Assembly (NCBI GenBank): GCA_023634235.1
Contig: JAMKCF010000019.1
Location: 7,195,947-7,259,946 of the forward strand
Source of the DNA: Pisaster brevispinus
Lineage: Eukaryota; Echinodermata; Asteroidea; Forcipulatida; Asteriidae
DNA: 64,000 nucleotides
Reading direction: 5' to 3'
In this document: piece by piece, positions 25,801 through 38,100 of the stretch
Layout of the letters: every line of letters starts with the position of its first letter
Position numbering within the stretch: position 1 is the stretch's first letter
Made by a program: the position numbers and the translations under genes
The notes under the pieces: generated by a model
Seen by the model: the letters and a program-made list of their open reading frames with translations, nothing else
Database searches by the model: none
Told to the model about the DNA's origin: nothing

Positions 25801-26966
25801 TAATCCTAATTTCCATTCAACGAAACCAGTGGATTGCTTTATAGGCATTTAGTCGCTCAACACAAGTTTTAACATCATGAAAATACATACAAATGATCAT
25901 GCCAAGCATGCATCATTACCAAGTATATCCTTCCCCAATATTACAACTCAACTCCGGCCATACACCCCCAAATTATGCTTCGTAGTTGGAGAAAAGGGGA
26001 CGAGAATGATGAGGAGGGCAGGCGACGTTTCGACCCCACTCAACATCTTTTGCATGGTCACAATTTTATCATAAGACAAAACAACATTGCGTACCGGTAT
26101 TATCTACCGTTACCGAGCCAATTCTACAAAATGATTACCTCTGAGTGTCCCTCCAGTTACCCCCCTCACCCCACATTAAATTTGCAGCATTTTATACGCA
26201 AGAATCGCTCCCATCTAGCGGGTGCCGTGCGAAGCGCGACAACCCGCTAGTCTCTATTATACAGAGATCAGTGGAACAATCAAAACAAAGTCTTAAACCA
26301 AGACTACACTCGTTAAGTTCGCGCTACGAGGCGCGTTGACCCGGAAGTCGACGGAGTCGCTATGCATTTCGCACATACGCACACGTGCTCACTCGTCAAT
26401 CGGTACACGATGTTTAAAACGTTAGCGTGGATCTGCGATTTATTTTCTGGAATAATATCATCATGAATATATTTGTTATTTTTTGATGCCTCAAAAGTGT
26501 AGTTATGGCCATAAAGAATATATCAACAGAATTTCAGCTTCTTAATTCAAGTAAAAAATATTTAAAAACATTAGTCAAAGATTTGTTCGCATGCTAGAGA
26601 AGCTTTATACCCAGGACGTCAGTGCAGTGGCACTGACGTCCTACCAGGGCTAGGGAAACTCCTGATGCCGCGGTAATAAGAATTCCGCGATAATGAGACA
26701 TGACTCTACACAAGGTGGGAAATCCCGCTGGTAACACTATTGAATCAACTACCACACTTTCACATCATGCCGACCGAGTATGCTTGCTTTAGTGGAATTT
26801 CTAAATCCTTTAACATCAAATGATAGATTTACATTTCACAAACTCACCTCGACAAAGTCCATGATTCTTTCAGAAACGACGAGGCATAATTATTCAGTTT
26901 TCTACCAGAAGGAAATTCCACACGAGCGACGCTCAGTCAACCACCAGGCTGTTACTACATACGTGG
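22845..26966. repeat. Duplicated block X, second copy
   Basis: Near-identical to 11664-15786. Differences include a palindrome array shorter by about one unit net, and the extra 12 bases TTCAACCGAAAC-like near 25210. The block stops at 26966-26970, where the 20.7-kb insertion begins. Confidence 0.85.
24506..25115. mobile_element. Palindrome-array foldback repeat, second copy
   Basis: Same arms and GGCGTTATAACGCC array as 13317-13949, 23 bases shorter overall and with the left-half units rearranged, which shows array turnover after duplication. Confidence 0.85.
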
Positions 26967-26970
26967 GTAC

Positions 26971-27130
26971 ACCCATACTGACATAGAGGCATATATGGGG
27001 TACCGGTATGTGGGGTACCAATATCAGTACCACACAGTACTTATGGGCACCTGAATATGGGGCCCTAATCTGTACCCCACAAGGCTAAGTTGTGTTTCAA
27101 AAGCTTAAAATACCCCACAAAGCCATGCAC
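26971..27130. promoter_or_regulatory. Left subterminal repeat cluster (TRTGGGGTAC)
   Basis: ATATGGGGTACC near 26993, ATGTGGGGTACCA near 27008, AATATGGGGCCC near 27054, TGTACCCCACAAGG at 27071 and TACCCCACAA at 27111 recur in both orientations. Probable recombinase or accessory-protein binding sites. Confidence 0.6.
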
Positions 27131-27856
27131 AATAAGACCATGCACAATAAGACCATGCGTAATGAGTTTGTATGTGTGTCTCTTTTTTATTTATTTTGTG
27201 TTTATCAGTAATTTGTCCATTATACAATTGTTGCATGCTGATATGGGGTCCATGTAGCCCCATATGACCCTTTTTTCTGTGCATACACAGATTCAACAGT
27301 ATTTATACTAAAGTGAAAGGCCTTCATGGCTACTGTAGAGCATTAGTGCTTACTACACCCAAGGGGCCGAATGGCATCAGAGGCAAAGCCGGGGGGGGAT
27401 GCCAATTCGTCACCGAAGGTATACAAAACCCATGGAGTGGACCTTTCGATCAGAGCATAGGGCAGCAAATATTTTGTTTTTCCATGGTAGTAGATTACAG
27501 GAGAAAGAATTAATCATTTCAAACTGGCTGACTAAATAACATTTCTTTGCTTATTCTTTAAAACCCTGCGAGGAAATTGACCACATTTTTTATTCCAAAG
27601 GGTGGTACGCTTCTATTTGCATATTCAAATAAATAGGCTTTATTATGCGCAAAACTTTCTGTATTCTTCTTGGAGGTCCTTAGGAGACATCTGACATGCC
27701 CAGAGAGTAAATGATATCCACTCAAAACACTGTAGTTTGTTGCTACCTGGTGTTAAACCACGCGTACTACTGAAGGCCCCTTAGGACAGTTAGCATACCA
27801 CTAATGAGGTGGAGAGCAAATTTCGGGAAAAAAACATAAATAATCTGGGCAAAACT
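27131..27856. other. Left flank of the element, no gene
   Basis: A short CATGCACAATAAGAC tandem repeat (27123-27158), then low-complexity sequence with a G8 run near 27391. No supported ORF. Confidence 0.5.
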
Positions 27857-28990
27857 CCAGGTGTACCAAATGCCCCACAAGACTCTACATATCCTTCCAG
27901 TGTACCAAATGCCCCACAAGACTCTACATATCCCTTCCAGTGTACAAAATGCCCCACAAGGCTCTTCATATCCTTTCAGGTGTACCAAATGCCCCACAAG
28001 ACTCTACATATCCGTCCAGTGTACCAAATGCCCCACAAGACTCTACATATCCCTTCCAGTGTACAAAATGCCCCACAAGGCTCTTCATATCCTTTCAGGT
28101 GTACCAAAGGCCCCACAAGACTCTACATATCCCTTCCAGTGTACTAAATGCCCCACAAGGCTCTTCATATCCTTTCAGGTGTACCAAATGCCCCACAAGA
28201 CTCTTCATATCCTTTCCAGTGTACCAAATGCCCCACAAGACTCTACATATCCTTCCAGTGTACCAAATGCCCCACAAGACTCAACATATCCTTCCATGTG
28301 TACCAAATGCCCCACAAGGCTCTTCATATCCTTCCAGGTGTACAAAATGCCCCACAAGACTCTACATATCCTTCCAGTGTACCAAATGCCCCACAAGACT
28401 CAACATATCCTTCCATGTGTACCAAATGCCCCACAAGGCTCTTCATATCCTTCCAGGTGTACAAAATGCCCCACAAGGCTCTTCATATCCTTCCATGTGT
28501 ACCAAATGCCCCACAAGGCTCTTCATATCCTTCCAGGTGTACAAAATGCCCCACAAGACTCTACATATCCTTCCAGTGTACCAAATGCCCCACAAGACTC
28601 AACATATCCTTCCATGTGTACCAAATGCCCCACAAGGCTCTTCATATCCTTCCAGGTGTACAAAATGCCCCACAAGGCTCTTCATATCCTTCCAGGTGTA
28701 CAAAATGCCCTATAAGGCTCTACATATCCTTTCAGGTGTACAAAATGCCCCACAAGGCTCTACATCCCTCCAGGTGTACAAAATGTCCCACAAGGCTCTT
28801 CATATCCCTTCCATCGTACCAAATGCCCCCATAACGCTCTAGATGTCCCTTCCAGTGTACTAAATAAATAACCCACAATGCTCTAGATGTGCCTTGCAGT
28901 GTACCAAATGCCCCAAAAGGCTCTACATGTGGCATGCAGCGTACCCAATGCCCCATAAGGCTCTACATGTGCCATGCAGTGAATCAAATA
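27857..28990. repeat. Minisatellite, about 39-bp unit, about 28 copies
   Basis: The unit is TGTACCAAATGCCCCACAAG followed by ACTCTACATATCCTTCCAG, with GGCTCTTCATATCC variants. Homogeneous in the middle and decaying at the right end. All three plus frames are open over long stretches (for example 27940-28842), but this follows from the unit having no stops, so I do not call a protein. The core TGTACC..CCCCACAAG resembles the element's terminal motif TGTACCCCACAAG. Confidence 0.95.
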
Positions 28991-31909
28991 TCCCAAAAGT
29001 CCATGCATCTGTGTACAAGTTTTATACACAATTCATCTTCTGCTTTATCTCCTAATGTGTTTTTGACTCCAATAAATATGAAAAAATTATAGCTGCATGC
29101 AAATTTGCCTCCCTACTATTTGTTAAAACTACTTTGTTCAGTTATATACATTATACATTATATACATTATATATGTATTTTTTAATGGTCTGATTTTGAC
29201 AGTATTGAAACTTGCATCAGACATAAACTAAATCTACAGTAGGCTAAAATGAAACAAATTAGTCATTACAACCCTGCAGGCGGAATATTTTTTTCCAAAC
29301 TTAGTTTTATTAGTTATCTTTGCAACATATGCACTTACTGGAAATACATGCTGAACCAATTTCACTTCTTTTATTAAAAACTGCTTAACAGATTTTAAAA
29401 GATTGGAATGTCTTAATGTAAATTATTCCTTGCTCTCTCTTGGTCGCTGAAAAGCTCAGGCCTACTATGGTGCAACAACATAATAGTGGTGGTCACATTT
29501 TCTAAATGTTATTTTTTTCTTTTTTTCTTGGGCGGGGGAAACTCCACTGTCAATGGCAAGTAATGTTCATAACTCTCAACTTGTTTTTGGAAAACATCAT
29601 AGAAAATCTGTTTGAAAAAGCAAAAACACACAGGAAAAGTGGATACATGTGGTTTTCATGTATTTTGAAATGAAAATGATAAAAATGTTTTACCCAAAAG
29701 TAAACTACATTTTGTTTACAAAACTGCATCTTCTTTGCGATTTTCTTAAAATGAATATGACCTCACAAATGTTGATACATGTTTAGTACTTTCCATGTAT
29801 TCTTTAAGGGGCTTTTTTGATGCCGTTAAAAGTTTGTCGGCACAGCTACCCTCAGCACTCCCAAACATTATTCAAACCAAGCTTCAGCCCAGGATCCAAT
29901 ACAGAATTAAATAACTAGATTGGCAACTCTTCAACATCTTGTGAAGAAAAAAAGATAGAACAAAAAAGCAAATTGTACGAACAAAACCAAATTCTCTCAA
30001 AAAAGAAAGTCAAGTACATGATTAAGGGCAAGTAATATTCTCGTTTCTCAACTTCCTGTCAAAAAAAAAATAAAACAAAATAAAAAGGGCTAGTTTCCCT
30101 GCTGACTTGATACAAATATTTATATCTCAGCAATTGTAGTTACATGTACTTTCATGTATTCTGAAATGCAATGACCTTTAGCTCAGAAAGTTATGTATAT
30201 TGTTCAATGTTTAAGATGTACTTAACTTTATCAAGATATAACAAAACTTACTTTTCAATCATTGTTTTATTCTTCTTCAAACAAAATGTACTCAAGAAAA
30301 TCTTTAAAAAATGCAGTTAACCTTAAGTGGGTCAGCTGGTAAGCAAAAAAAATTCTCACATGTCAGAAAGGTATGCTGTAATGTTAGTTATGTTCTTAAG
30401 TTCTTATCTCCTTGTTGGAAAACATCAAAGAACAAATTATTCCACTAAGCAAATTGTACGAACAAAACCAACCTCTCTCAAACAAGAAAGTCAAGTACAT
30501 GATTAAGGGCAAGTAATATTCTCGTTTCTCAACTTCCTGTCAAAAATAAAATAAAATAAAAAGTGCCAGTTTCCCTGCTGACTTGATACAAATATTTATA
30601 TCTCAGCAAATGTAGTTACATGTACTTTCATGTATTCTGAAATGCAATGACCTTTAGCTCAGAAAGTTATGTATATTGTTCAATGTTTAAGATGTACTTA
30701 ACTTTATCAAGATATAACAAAACTTACTTCTCAATCATTGTTTTATTCTTCTTCAAACAAAATGTACTCAAGAAAATTTTTTAAAAATGCAGTTAACCTT
30801 AAGTGGGTCAGCTGGTAAGCAAAAAAAATTCTCACATGTCAGAAAGGTATGCTGTAATGTTAGTTATGTTCTTAAGTTCTTATCTCCTTGTTGGAAAACA
30901 TCAAAGAACAAATTATTCAACTGATTTCTTAAAAGCAAATTGTACGAACAAAACCAAATTCTCTCTCAAAAAAAAGTCAAGTATATGATTAAGGGCAAGT
31001 AATATTCTCGTTTCTCAACTTCCTGTCAAAAAAATAAAATAAAATAAAAAGGGCTAGTTTCCCTGCTGACTTGATACAAATATTTATATCTCAGCAATTG
31101 TAGTTACATGTACTTTCATGTATTCTGAAATGCTTTTAGCTCAGAAAGTTCTGTATATTGTTCAATGTTTAAGATGTACTTAACTTTATCAAGATATAAA
31201 AAAACTTACTTTTCAATCATTGTTGTATTCTTCTTCAAACAAAATGTACTCAAGAAAATCTTTAAAAAATGCAGTTAACCTTAAGTGGGTCAGCTGGTAA
31301 GCAAAAAAAAATTCTCACATGTCAGAAAGGTATGCTGTAAGGTTAGTTATGTTCTTAAAGTCTTATCTCCTTGTTGGAAAACATCAAAGAACAAATTATT
31401 CAACTGATTTCTTAAAAGAAATAATGAACAAAGGTATAAGGTATATGGCCTATACATGTTCTTTTCATTTACTGAAATGTTACACATTGTAATGCTACAG
31501 TGTATGTGTACATTAAAGTGGCTTAACTGTATGAAAAACAATGTAAACTTGTAAACGTCTTGTTGAAAGCAGTCAAAGAATTTTTTTGTTTTTCTGCTTT
31601 TCATAAATCAACGAACTCAGCAGAATAAGATACATGTGCTTTCCATGTAATCTGAAGTGCAACCTACTGCAATGAATACTACCTGAATGGCTCAACTGGA
31701 AAACAGAAGATTTTATGGCTAGTACTTTAGTAGCTTAATGTCTCCAGTTTCTCTCATTTTCAGAAAGTTTACTTAGTTGCTCATGGCTTAATAGTGTTCT
31801 TGATTTTTAACTTCTTTTTGTGAACATTGTTTCTAAACAAAATAAATGAAAAAATACCAGCAAGTTGTTGTGGAATCTTGATATTCGCCTTGACATATTA
31901 TCCTTGAAC
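28991..31909. other. 3' flank of the recombinase gene, with a 480-bp tandem triplication
   Basis: Three tandem units start at GCAAATTGTACGA (29966, 30449 and 30935; periods 483 and 486) and end near 31418. Units differ by a few substitutions and small A-tract changes. The rest is AT-rich with no supported gene. Confidence 0.85.
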
Positions 31910-32139
31910 TTATTTATTCTTATCTCTTTTTATTTGCGTTATTATAGTTTTGACTTTGTACTTAATGTCCCTCCAAGACCTGTCATTAAAGACTTGCTCT
32001 GATTGCCTTAGGCAGTCTTCACAATCTGCTTTACCCGGTGTCGCCTCCTCCTTTATGAAGGAATGAAAATACTTCCAAACCTCCCGAGTCTCTGCTTTAC
32101 TCCAAGGTTTTCTTGACCTTGTGGCATGTTGGGACTTAT
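31910..32139 (-). other. Terminal exon with Myb/SANT-like domain
   Basis: Acceptor TTCATAAACAG at 32140. It encodes RSRKPWSKAETREVWKYFHS, then ADCEDCLRQSEQVF and RSWRDIKYKVKTIITQIK, then stop. Regularly spaced Trp residues and the W-x-IK-x-KV block suggest a SANT/Myb-like helical DNA-binding fold, as in related ZnF-recombinase proteins. Confidence 0.7.
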
Positions 32140-35100
32140 CTGTTTATGAAATAAAATCAGTTTCAGTGAGCTTTGTGTGAAAAGTACAAATCTACCATCT
32201 ATAAAAAAACACATCTGTTTACCTTTCAGCCAGGTAGATAGTTAAGGTTAAAAATGTTTGTAAATAATTGAGTTTATTCCATTTGTTGCACTCCATAATT
32301 AAAATTCCCGCACAAATGACATTGAACAAATACCCATTTTTAAAACCTTTTTTTGCAAGCCTTTATATTTACAGCTTTTGAAATTATTCATCCATTTTGT
32401 TTTGATGGACATACATGGGGAATACCAATTATAAGGTAAGAAGAATAAGGGCAACTTGTATAGAACAATTTCAGTTTGCACTTACACCAATGTACATGTA
32501 CATAAAGCACTTTATACTCGGCGCTTTCCGAGTGCTGCAGGTAAATAATCCACAATCCAAGGGTGCCTTAGGCAGGATTCAAACCCACAACCTTGTTGTG
32601 AAATGTAAGATAACAATGTTAGGTTTTTGTTTTGGTTTTTATTTGCATCAGGGATAAAGAATATTATTTTGTTTGATTTACCCATACACCGATGTGTGTT
32701 AAGTACTATATACTCAGTACTTTCCCCCGAGTCCTGTGAAAAACTCACAGCTCTACTCGGGTGGGATTCGATTCCAGGACCTTACCAGCAACGCCTTACC
32801 AGCTAGACCACCGAGATTGCCTGGTGGCTAGAGGGTTTGAATCCTACCCGAGTAGTGCTGTGAGTTTTGGGGAAAGTACTGAGTATACAGTACTTAACAC
32901 ACATTAGTGCATGGGTGAATCAAACAAAATAATGAAATTATTATGGTTTAAAAAAAGGTGACAAATGGTAAACAAACCAGAAGATTTAGCGGGTGCCCTG
33001 GTATGATGGATACTGGGCTCATCTTGCACGTCTTCAAGCACTTCACTGGGGGTCTGCCTGAGTTTTGACTTTACTCGAGGAACTTTGCGGCTGGGTCCTA
33101 TTGTATAACAGAACAACGGGTAAGGTATATTGTTCATGATAATTACAGACAGATATAAAACAAGAGTAAAATGTTCCCAAGCTTTCCATGTTCTAGAGCA
33201 GACGTCCCAACCACTAGACCACTGAGCTTGCCTGGTTATTATAGGGCAGTGTAGCAAGGGTACAACATTGACATGGAATTATGTAAATTTTCCATAAGGG
33301 GAGAGTATTGCACCAATGAAAATTAAGCAGTGTTTACTCACGCTCTCCGAATGCTGTGGAAAAAAATCCACATGTGCCTCAGGCAGAATGGGAAAGTGCT
33401 GAATATACAGTGCTTAATATACATTGGTGTAGGGGAAACTTGAATTGTTGTGTCTAATATAAGATTATAACGATTTAAAAAGGTGACAAAAAGGTAAACA
33501 AACCAGAAGATTTAGCGGGTGCCCTGGTATGATGGATACTGGGCTCATCTTGCACGTCTTCAAGCACTTCACTGGGGGTCTGCCTGAGTTTTGACTTTAC
33601 TCGAGGAACTTTGCGGCTGGGTCCTATTGTATAACAGAACAACGGGTAAGGTATATTGTTCATGATAATTACAGACAGATATAAAACAAGAGTAAAATGT
33701 TCCCAAGCTTTCCATGTTCTAGAGCAGACGTCTCAACCACTAGACCACTGAGCTTGCCTGGTTATTATAGGGCAGTGTAGCAAGGGTACAACATTGACAT
33801 GGAATTATGTAAATTTTCCATAAGGGGAGAGTATTGCACCAATGAAAATTAAGCTGTGTTTACTCACGCTCTCCGAATGCTGTGGAAAAAAATCCACATG
33901 TGCCTCAGGCAGAATGGGAAAGTGCTGAATATACAGTGCTTAATATACATTGGTGTAGGGGAAACTTGAATTGTTGTGTCTAATATAAGATTATAACGAT
34001 TTAAAAAGGTGACAAAAAGGTAAACAAACCAGAAGATTTAGCGGGTGCCCTGGTATGATGGATACTGGGCTCATCTTGCACGTCTTCAAGCACTTCACTG
34101 GGGGTCTGCCTGAGTTTTGACTTTACTCGAGGAACTTTGCGGCTGGGTCCTATTGTATAACAGAACAGTTGGTGAGGTACATTGTTCATTTTACACTTAC
34201 TTTCACTTATGACAAATATGTGGTTTCAAGACAGATATAATGTACAACAAAAGTTAAGTTTTCATTTTTGAGGTGCCTAATTCATACGCACTATTACAAA
34301 TGATAATTTGGGAGGCTATACTTATCCTCACTGGCAGCTGAGGAGCTAAACTGCAAAGGACAGGGCCAACATGGTTGAGGCATGCATGGGCGCTTTTAGC
34401 CAGTCACATTGACCATAAATGACCACTGAGCACAGTCTAATATCAAAAGTGTTCGGTTTTACCGGCGGGAGGAAAACCTGAGGGCCCAAAGAAAAACCCT
34501 TGTGGCACAGGAAAGAATCATCGCACAACTCTACTCACATGTGGGCCTAGCCAGGTGTTGAATCTGGGCCACAGATGAGAGAGAGGTGAGCGCTAAACAA
34601 AGTACTGCGCCATCCATGCCACCCAAATCACAAGGTTTTAAATGAATGCTTTTCATTCAAAGAAAAAATGAAAGTCTTAAATATAATATTAAGGAATCAT
34701 ACAAACCTTGTATTTCACCATCATCATCAGATTCAGTATCTGGCACATATAGATCTGGATGGAAACAAAACAGTCATATACTAGTAAGACTTTAGTATTT
34801 TTACAGGGCTCAAGTTCATAGAACTAGCTGCTTATAATCACTCAAATTTGCTAAGCACAGGATAATGTTACTTAGCAAACTACATGTAGGCTACCAGCCA
34901 AAATACTAAGAAATGTAATTTACTTGCAACTGATGCTCTGCTAACTTTGTGCTTAACAGCAAAAATTGATAGGCACAATAGTTTGCTGAACAGTAACAGC
35001 TCTGCTAAGCTAGCCTTTTTATATTCAGCAATTGTGTGTGCTTCAGCAACTCTATAAAATTGGGTCCAGGGCCAGGTTTCATAAAGCTGTTAAGCAAAAA

Positions 35101-38100
35101 ATACTGCTTGTAAAACTTCTTTGCTAAGCATAAATTGAATGCACACCTGTCACAACATCGCACTGCTGGAAATTTGGCTGGTAACCTGTTTCAGCTAAGC
35201 ATCATTTTTCTGTGCTCAGCCAACTTTTGCACTTACAGACTTTATAAAATTGGGCCAAGACATGAATGATAGACATGTAGTTGATGTTTAGTGAATAGAT
35301 AAAAAGTCCCAAGCAAGTCATCTGAAGCCCAAACACTTAGTTTCTTAATCGAATACACCAATGATCCATTTTTTTAGTTTGACTAAACTACAAGTAAAAG
35401 CGGTCAATATTTGTTTTACAACACCCCATGTTTAAATTGTATACAAAACACTATGTACTTTGCTTGGCCGTCATGTAAAATAAATCAACAAATAAATGTA
35501 TTAAAGTTTGACCACGACTCCAGCCCAGATATGCCAGTATCTTAAACTCATCATGTGAGCAGAATAGAACTAACACACATATCATGATACACTCTTTACC
35601 AATTACAACACAAAATCTATGAGCTTGAATTCAATGCTCATAGGGTTCACAATGGACAGGAACTAGTGATATAATTTGACAAATGGATTCAAGCAAAAAT
35701 TTGTTTGTACCTTCTAGCTGTATCTCATCCAAAGACTTTCCCACAAAGTTTCCGATGTTCCCACTGTCCACAGCCATTAGCAGCTTAGCCACCTTAGTTA
35801 GCTCAAGAGTAGGTGCTGATAATCTATAAAAATCTCGGTGGACTTGAGCACTATGTCCAAGATGGTCTGCCAGCCAGTCCAGTTGGGCATCTTTCAGATT
35901 CAAAATCTGACTTATGGTTGCTGTGTACTTCCGTACCTTTGTTGAACGGATGAGATGTGGCTTCTCTAATTTGGCATTTTCAGCTAGCTGTCTCAAGCAG
36001 TCACAGGCCCTTAGATTAGTAAGGTGGCCTGGTCGAGCAAAGAAGTAGGGGTTCTTTGTGGGAATGCCGCAAACATCACGACATAAGACCAGGTGATCCA
36101 TTGTGAGCTTAGTTTCCGATGGAATTAGAATTGGAACCCTCCTGCCCCTTTTCCCCCGTGTGTAAACCATGTCTAGTTCCTCCATTAGTTTGCCCTCGAG
36201 TGGAGTGAGGTATTTCTTTATGTCCTTAATGCTGGAAGTGTTCCAGTCTGGCCGGCTGATATAGGATGTCAACCTAAAAAAGCAAGAAAAAATATTTTAA
36301 AAGATATTACTACAAATACACATTGTGGTATTCACACATGATTCTTCAATCATATGTTTAAAGCATCCCCTTATAAAAATGTACCTTGGTTTTATAGTAA
36401 CAATGGTTTTATCATGGTTACCATGTGTGGTACTTAATCCATAGGTTGTATTTTTATGATTTTACCATGGATTTATTTTTATGGTTTTATGATGACAAAT
36501 CAAAAGTATGTTTTAACCTGTCTCTGCCATGGTATTTTTCCAGTTTCATCATGGCATCACAAAACAATGTGCTATGGTATAGATTTTCGGAGGTTGTTTC
36601 AAATGTTCCCTTCCCCTTAAGAACCCAAAGGAGTTTGTGACATACATGTAATGATGATAACAAAAAACTGGCTCCAAGAATGTTTTCTGCATGTCATACT
36701 GAGCTCTCAAACATCCAAGACAGAGGAAATAGATTTGAATACACATATGAATTACAAGTGCTCTGTTGTAACAATTGCCAAGACACTGTTCAGAACTACA
36801 TGTATTGCAGTAGCAACAACCATTTTACCATAACTTTACCATAGTACCGTACCATGGTGAAAACTATCCTACCATGGTACAGTATTAATCATAACACCCC
36901 ATACATATAGATTCTGTTTTGTGATTGGTTTAGAGCGTTTCCAAGATATGTCATATTTTTTAGTAAAAAGCCGCGTGAATGCAACATATTATACCCATAG
37001 CAACCGATGTACTATACCATATAACAAACAGTGTACTATACCGAGCTGCTTCGTACCTTATGTCTAGATTTTAGTTCACGTACAGCATTTTCAGTGACAT
37101 ACCCAAACTCAATCATAGTGCATCAGTATATTAAAATTCGCATAGGTACAAGGTTACAAATAGTCTGTAATCATATACGATTAGATTACAGTGCAGTATT
37201 CTAGCACAGTTTTCGTGATTCATTCCATCACAAAGTAAATACGACTGTGGAAAAATATGTATGTATCCGGATCTATTTGTTGGGTGTTATAAAACAAATA
37301 TTGACTGCTTTTCCTTGTGTTATGGTTAAAACTATGACTACCTCTGCTGTGCTCCCTGAAGCATTCTGTTTTCCCTTGGCTTTCACCTTGGTAAAATAGA
37401 ATGCTCCGGGGAGCTCCTACATGTATGGTAAACGTTTTAACCATAGCACTCAATGCAGTCACTACTTGCATACTATACCATAATTTTATCATGGTTTAGT
37501 ATCGTCGTACCATGGTTCACTGAGTATGGTACTGTACCATGGTATGGTATACAAATATTGACTGCTTTTACTCGTGCTATGGTTAAAACTACGACTCCCG
37601 AGGTGATCCCCGGAGCGTTCTGTTTTCCCGAGGCACAGCCGAGGGAAAATAGAACGGTCCGGGGATCACCTCGGGAGTCGTAGTTTTAACCATAGCACGA
37701 GTAAAAGCAGTCAATATTTGTTTTATAACACCCCAACAGACTATTATCATCCTCGTACACGTAACGTTCGTACGCGCATTTCAGATACACTGATTGGGTT
37801 CGAGGTGGGTAAAAAAGACGTCTGGGTACTGCGCGCGCCATGTAATAGTCGACTATTACATGGTAAACGACTATCACACGGCCGCCGGGTTTCTAGTAAA
37901 ACTAAGACATATCATGTGACGCGCTCTAAACCAATGAAAAGGCAGAATTTTTGTAAGGGGTGTTATAATATTTATTGTACCATGGTTAATTGAAACAACT
38001 AAAAATTTTTAATTCAAATTAGTTGTGACCCAAAAAATGTTTGAAGAAAAAAAATCATACTTACAACAGCTGCTCCATTTCCCCAGCCCTTCTCTTATTA

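Noticed and set aside
27861..28842. Long plus-strand ORFs (up to 300 codons) over the 39-bp minisatellite
   Set aside because: All three frames are open because the unit lacks stops; there is no start context, splice site or non-repetitive protein sequence.
27857..28990. CRISPR-like regular repeat array
   Set aside because: Animal minisatellite: units are contiguous and diverge gradually, with no unique spacers.
32685..33230. tRNA genes
   Set aside because: A-box and B-box-like words are present, but there is no foldable cloverleaf or acceptor stem; better read as SINE-derived.
35631..35710. Extension of the recombinase exon to the stop at 35631
   Set aside because: The donor GAAG|GTACAA at 35710 leads in phase to the exon at 34754 and on to the SANT-like end, whereas the read-through tail has no family resemblance.
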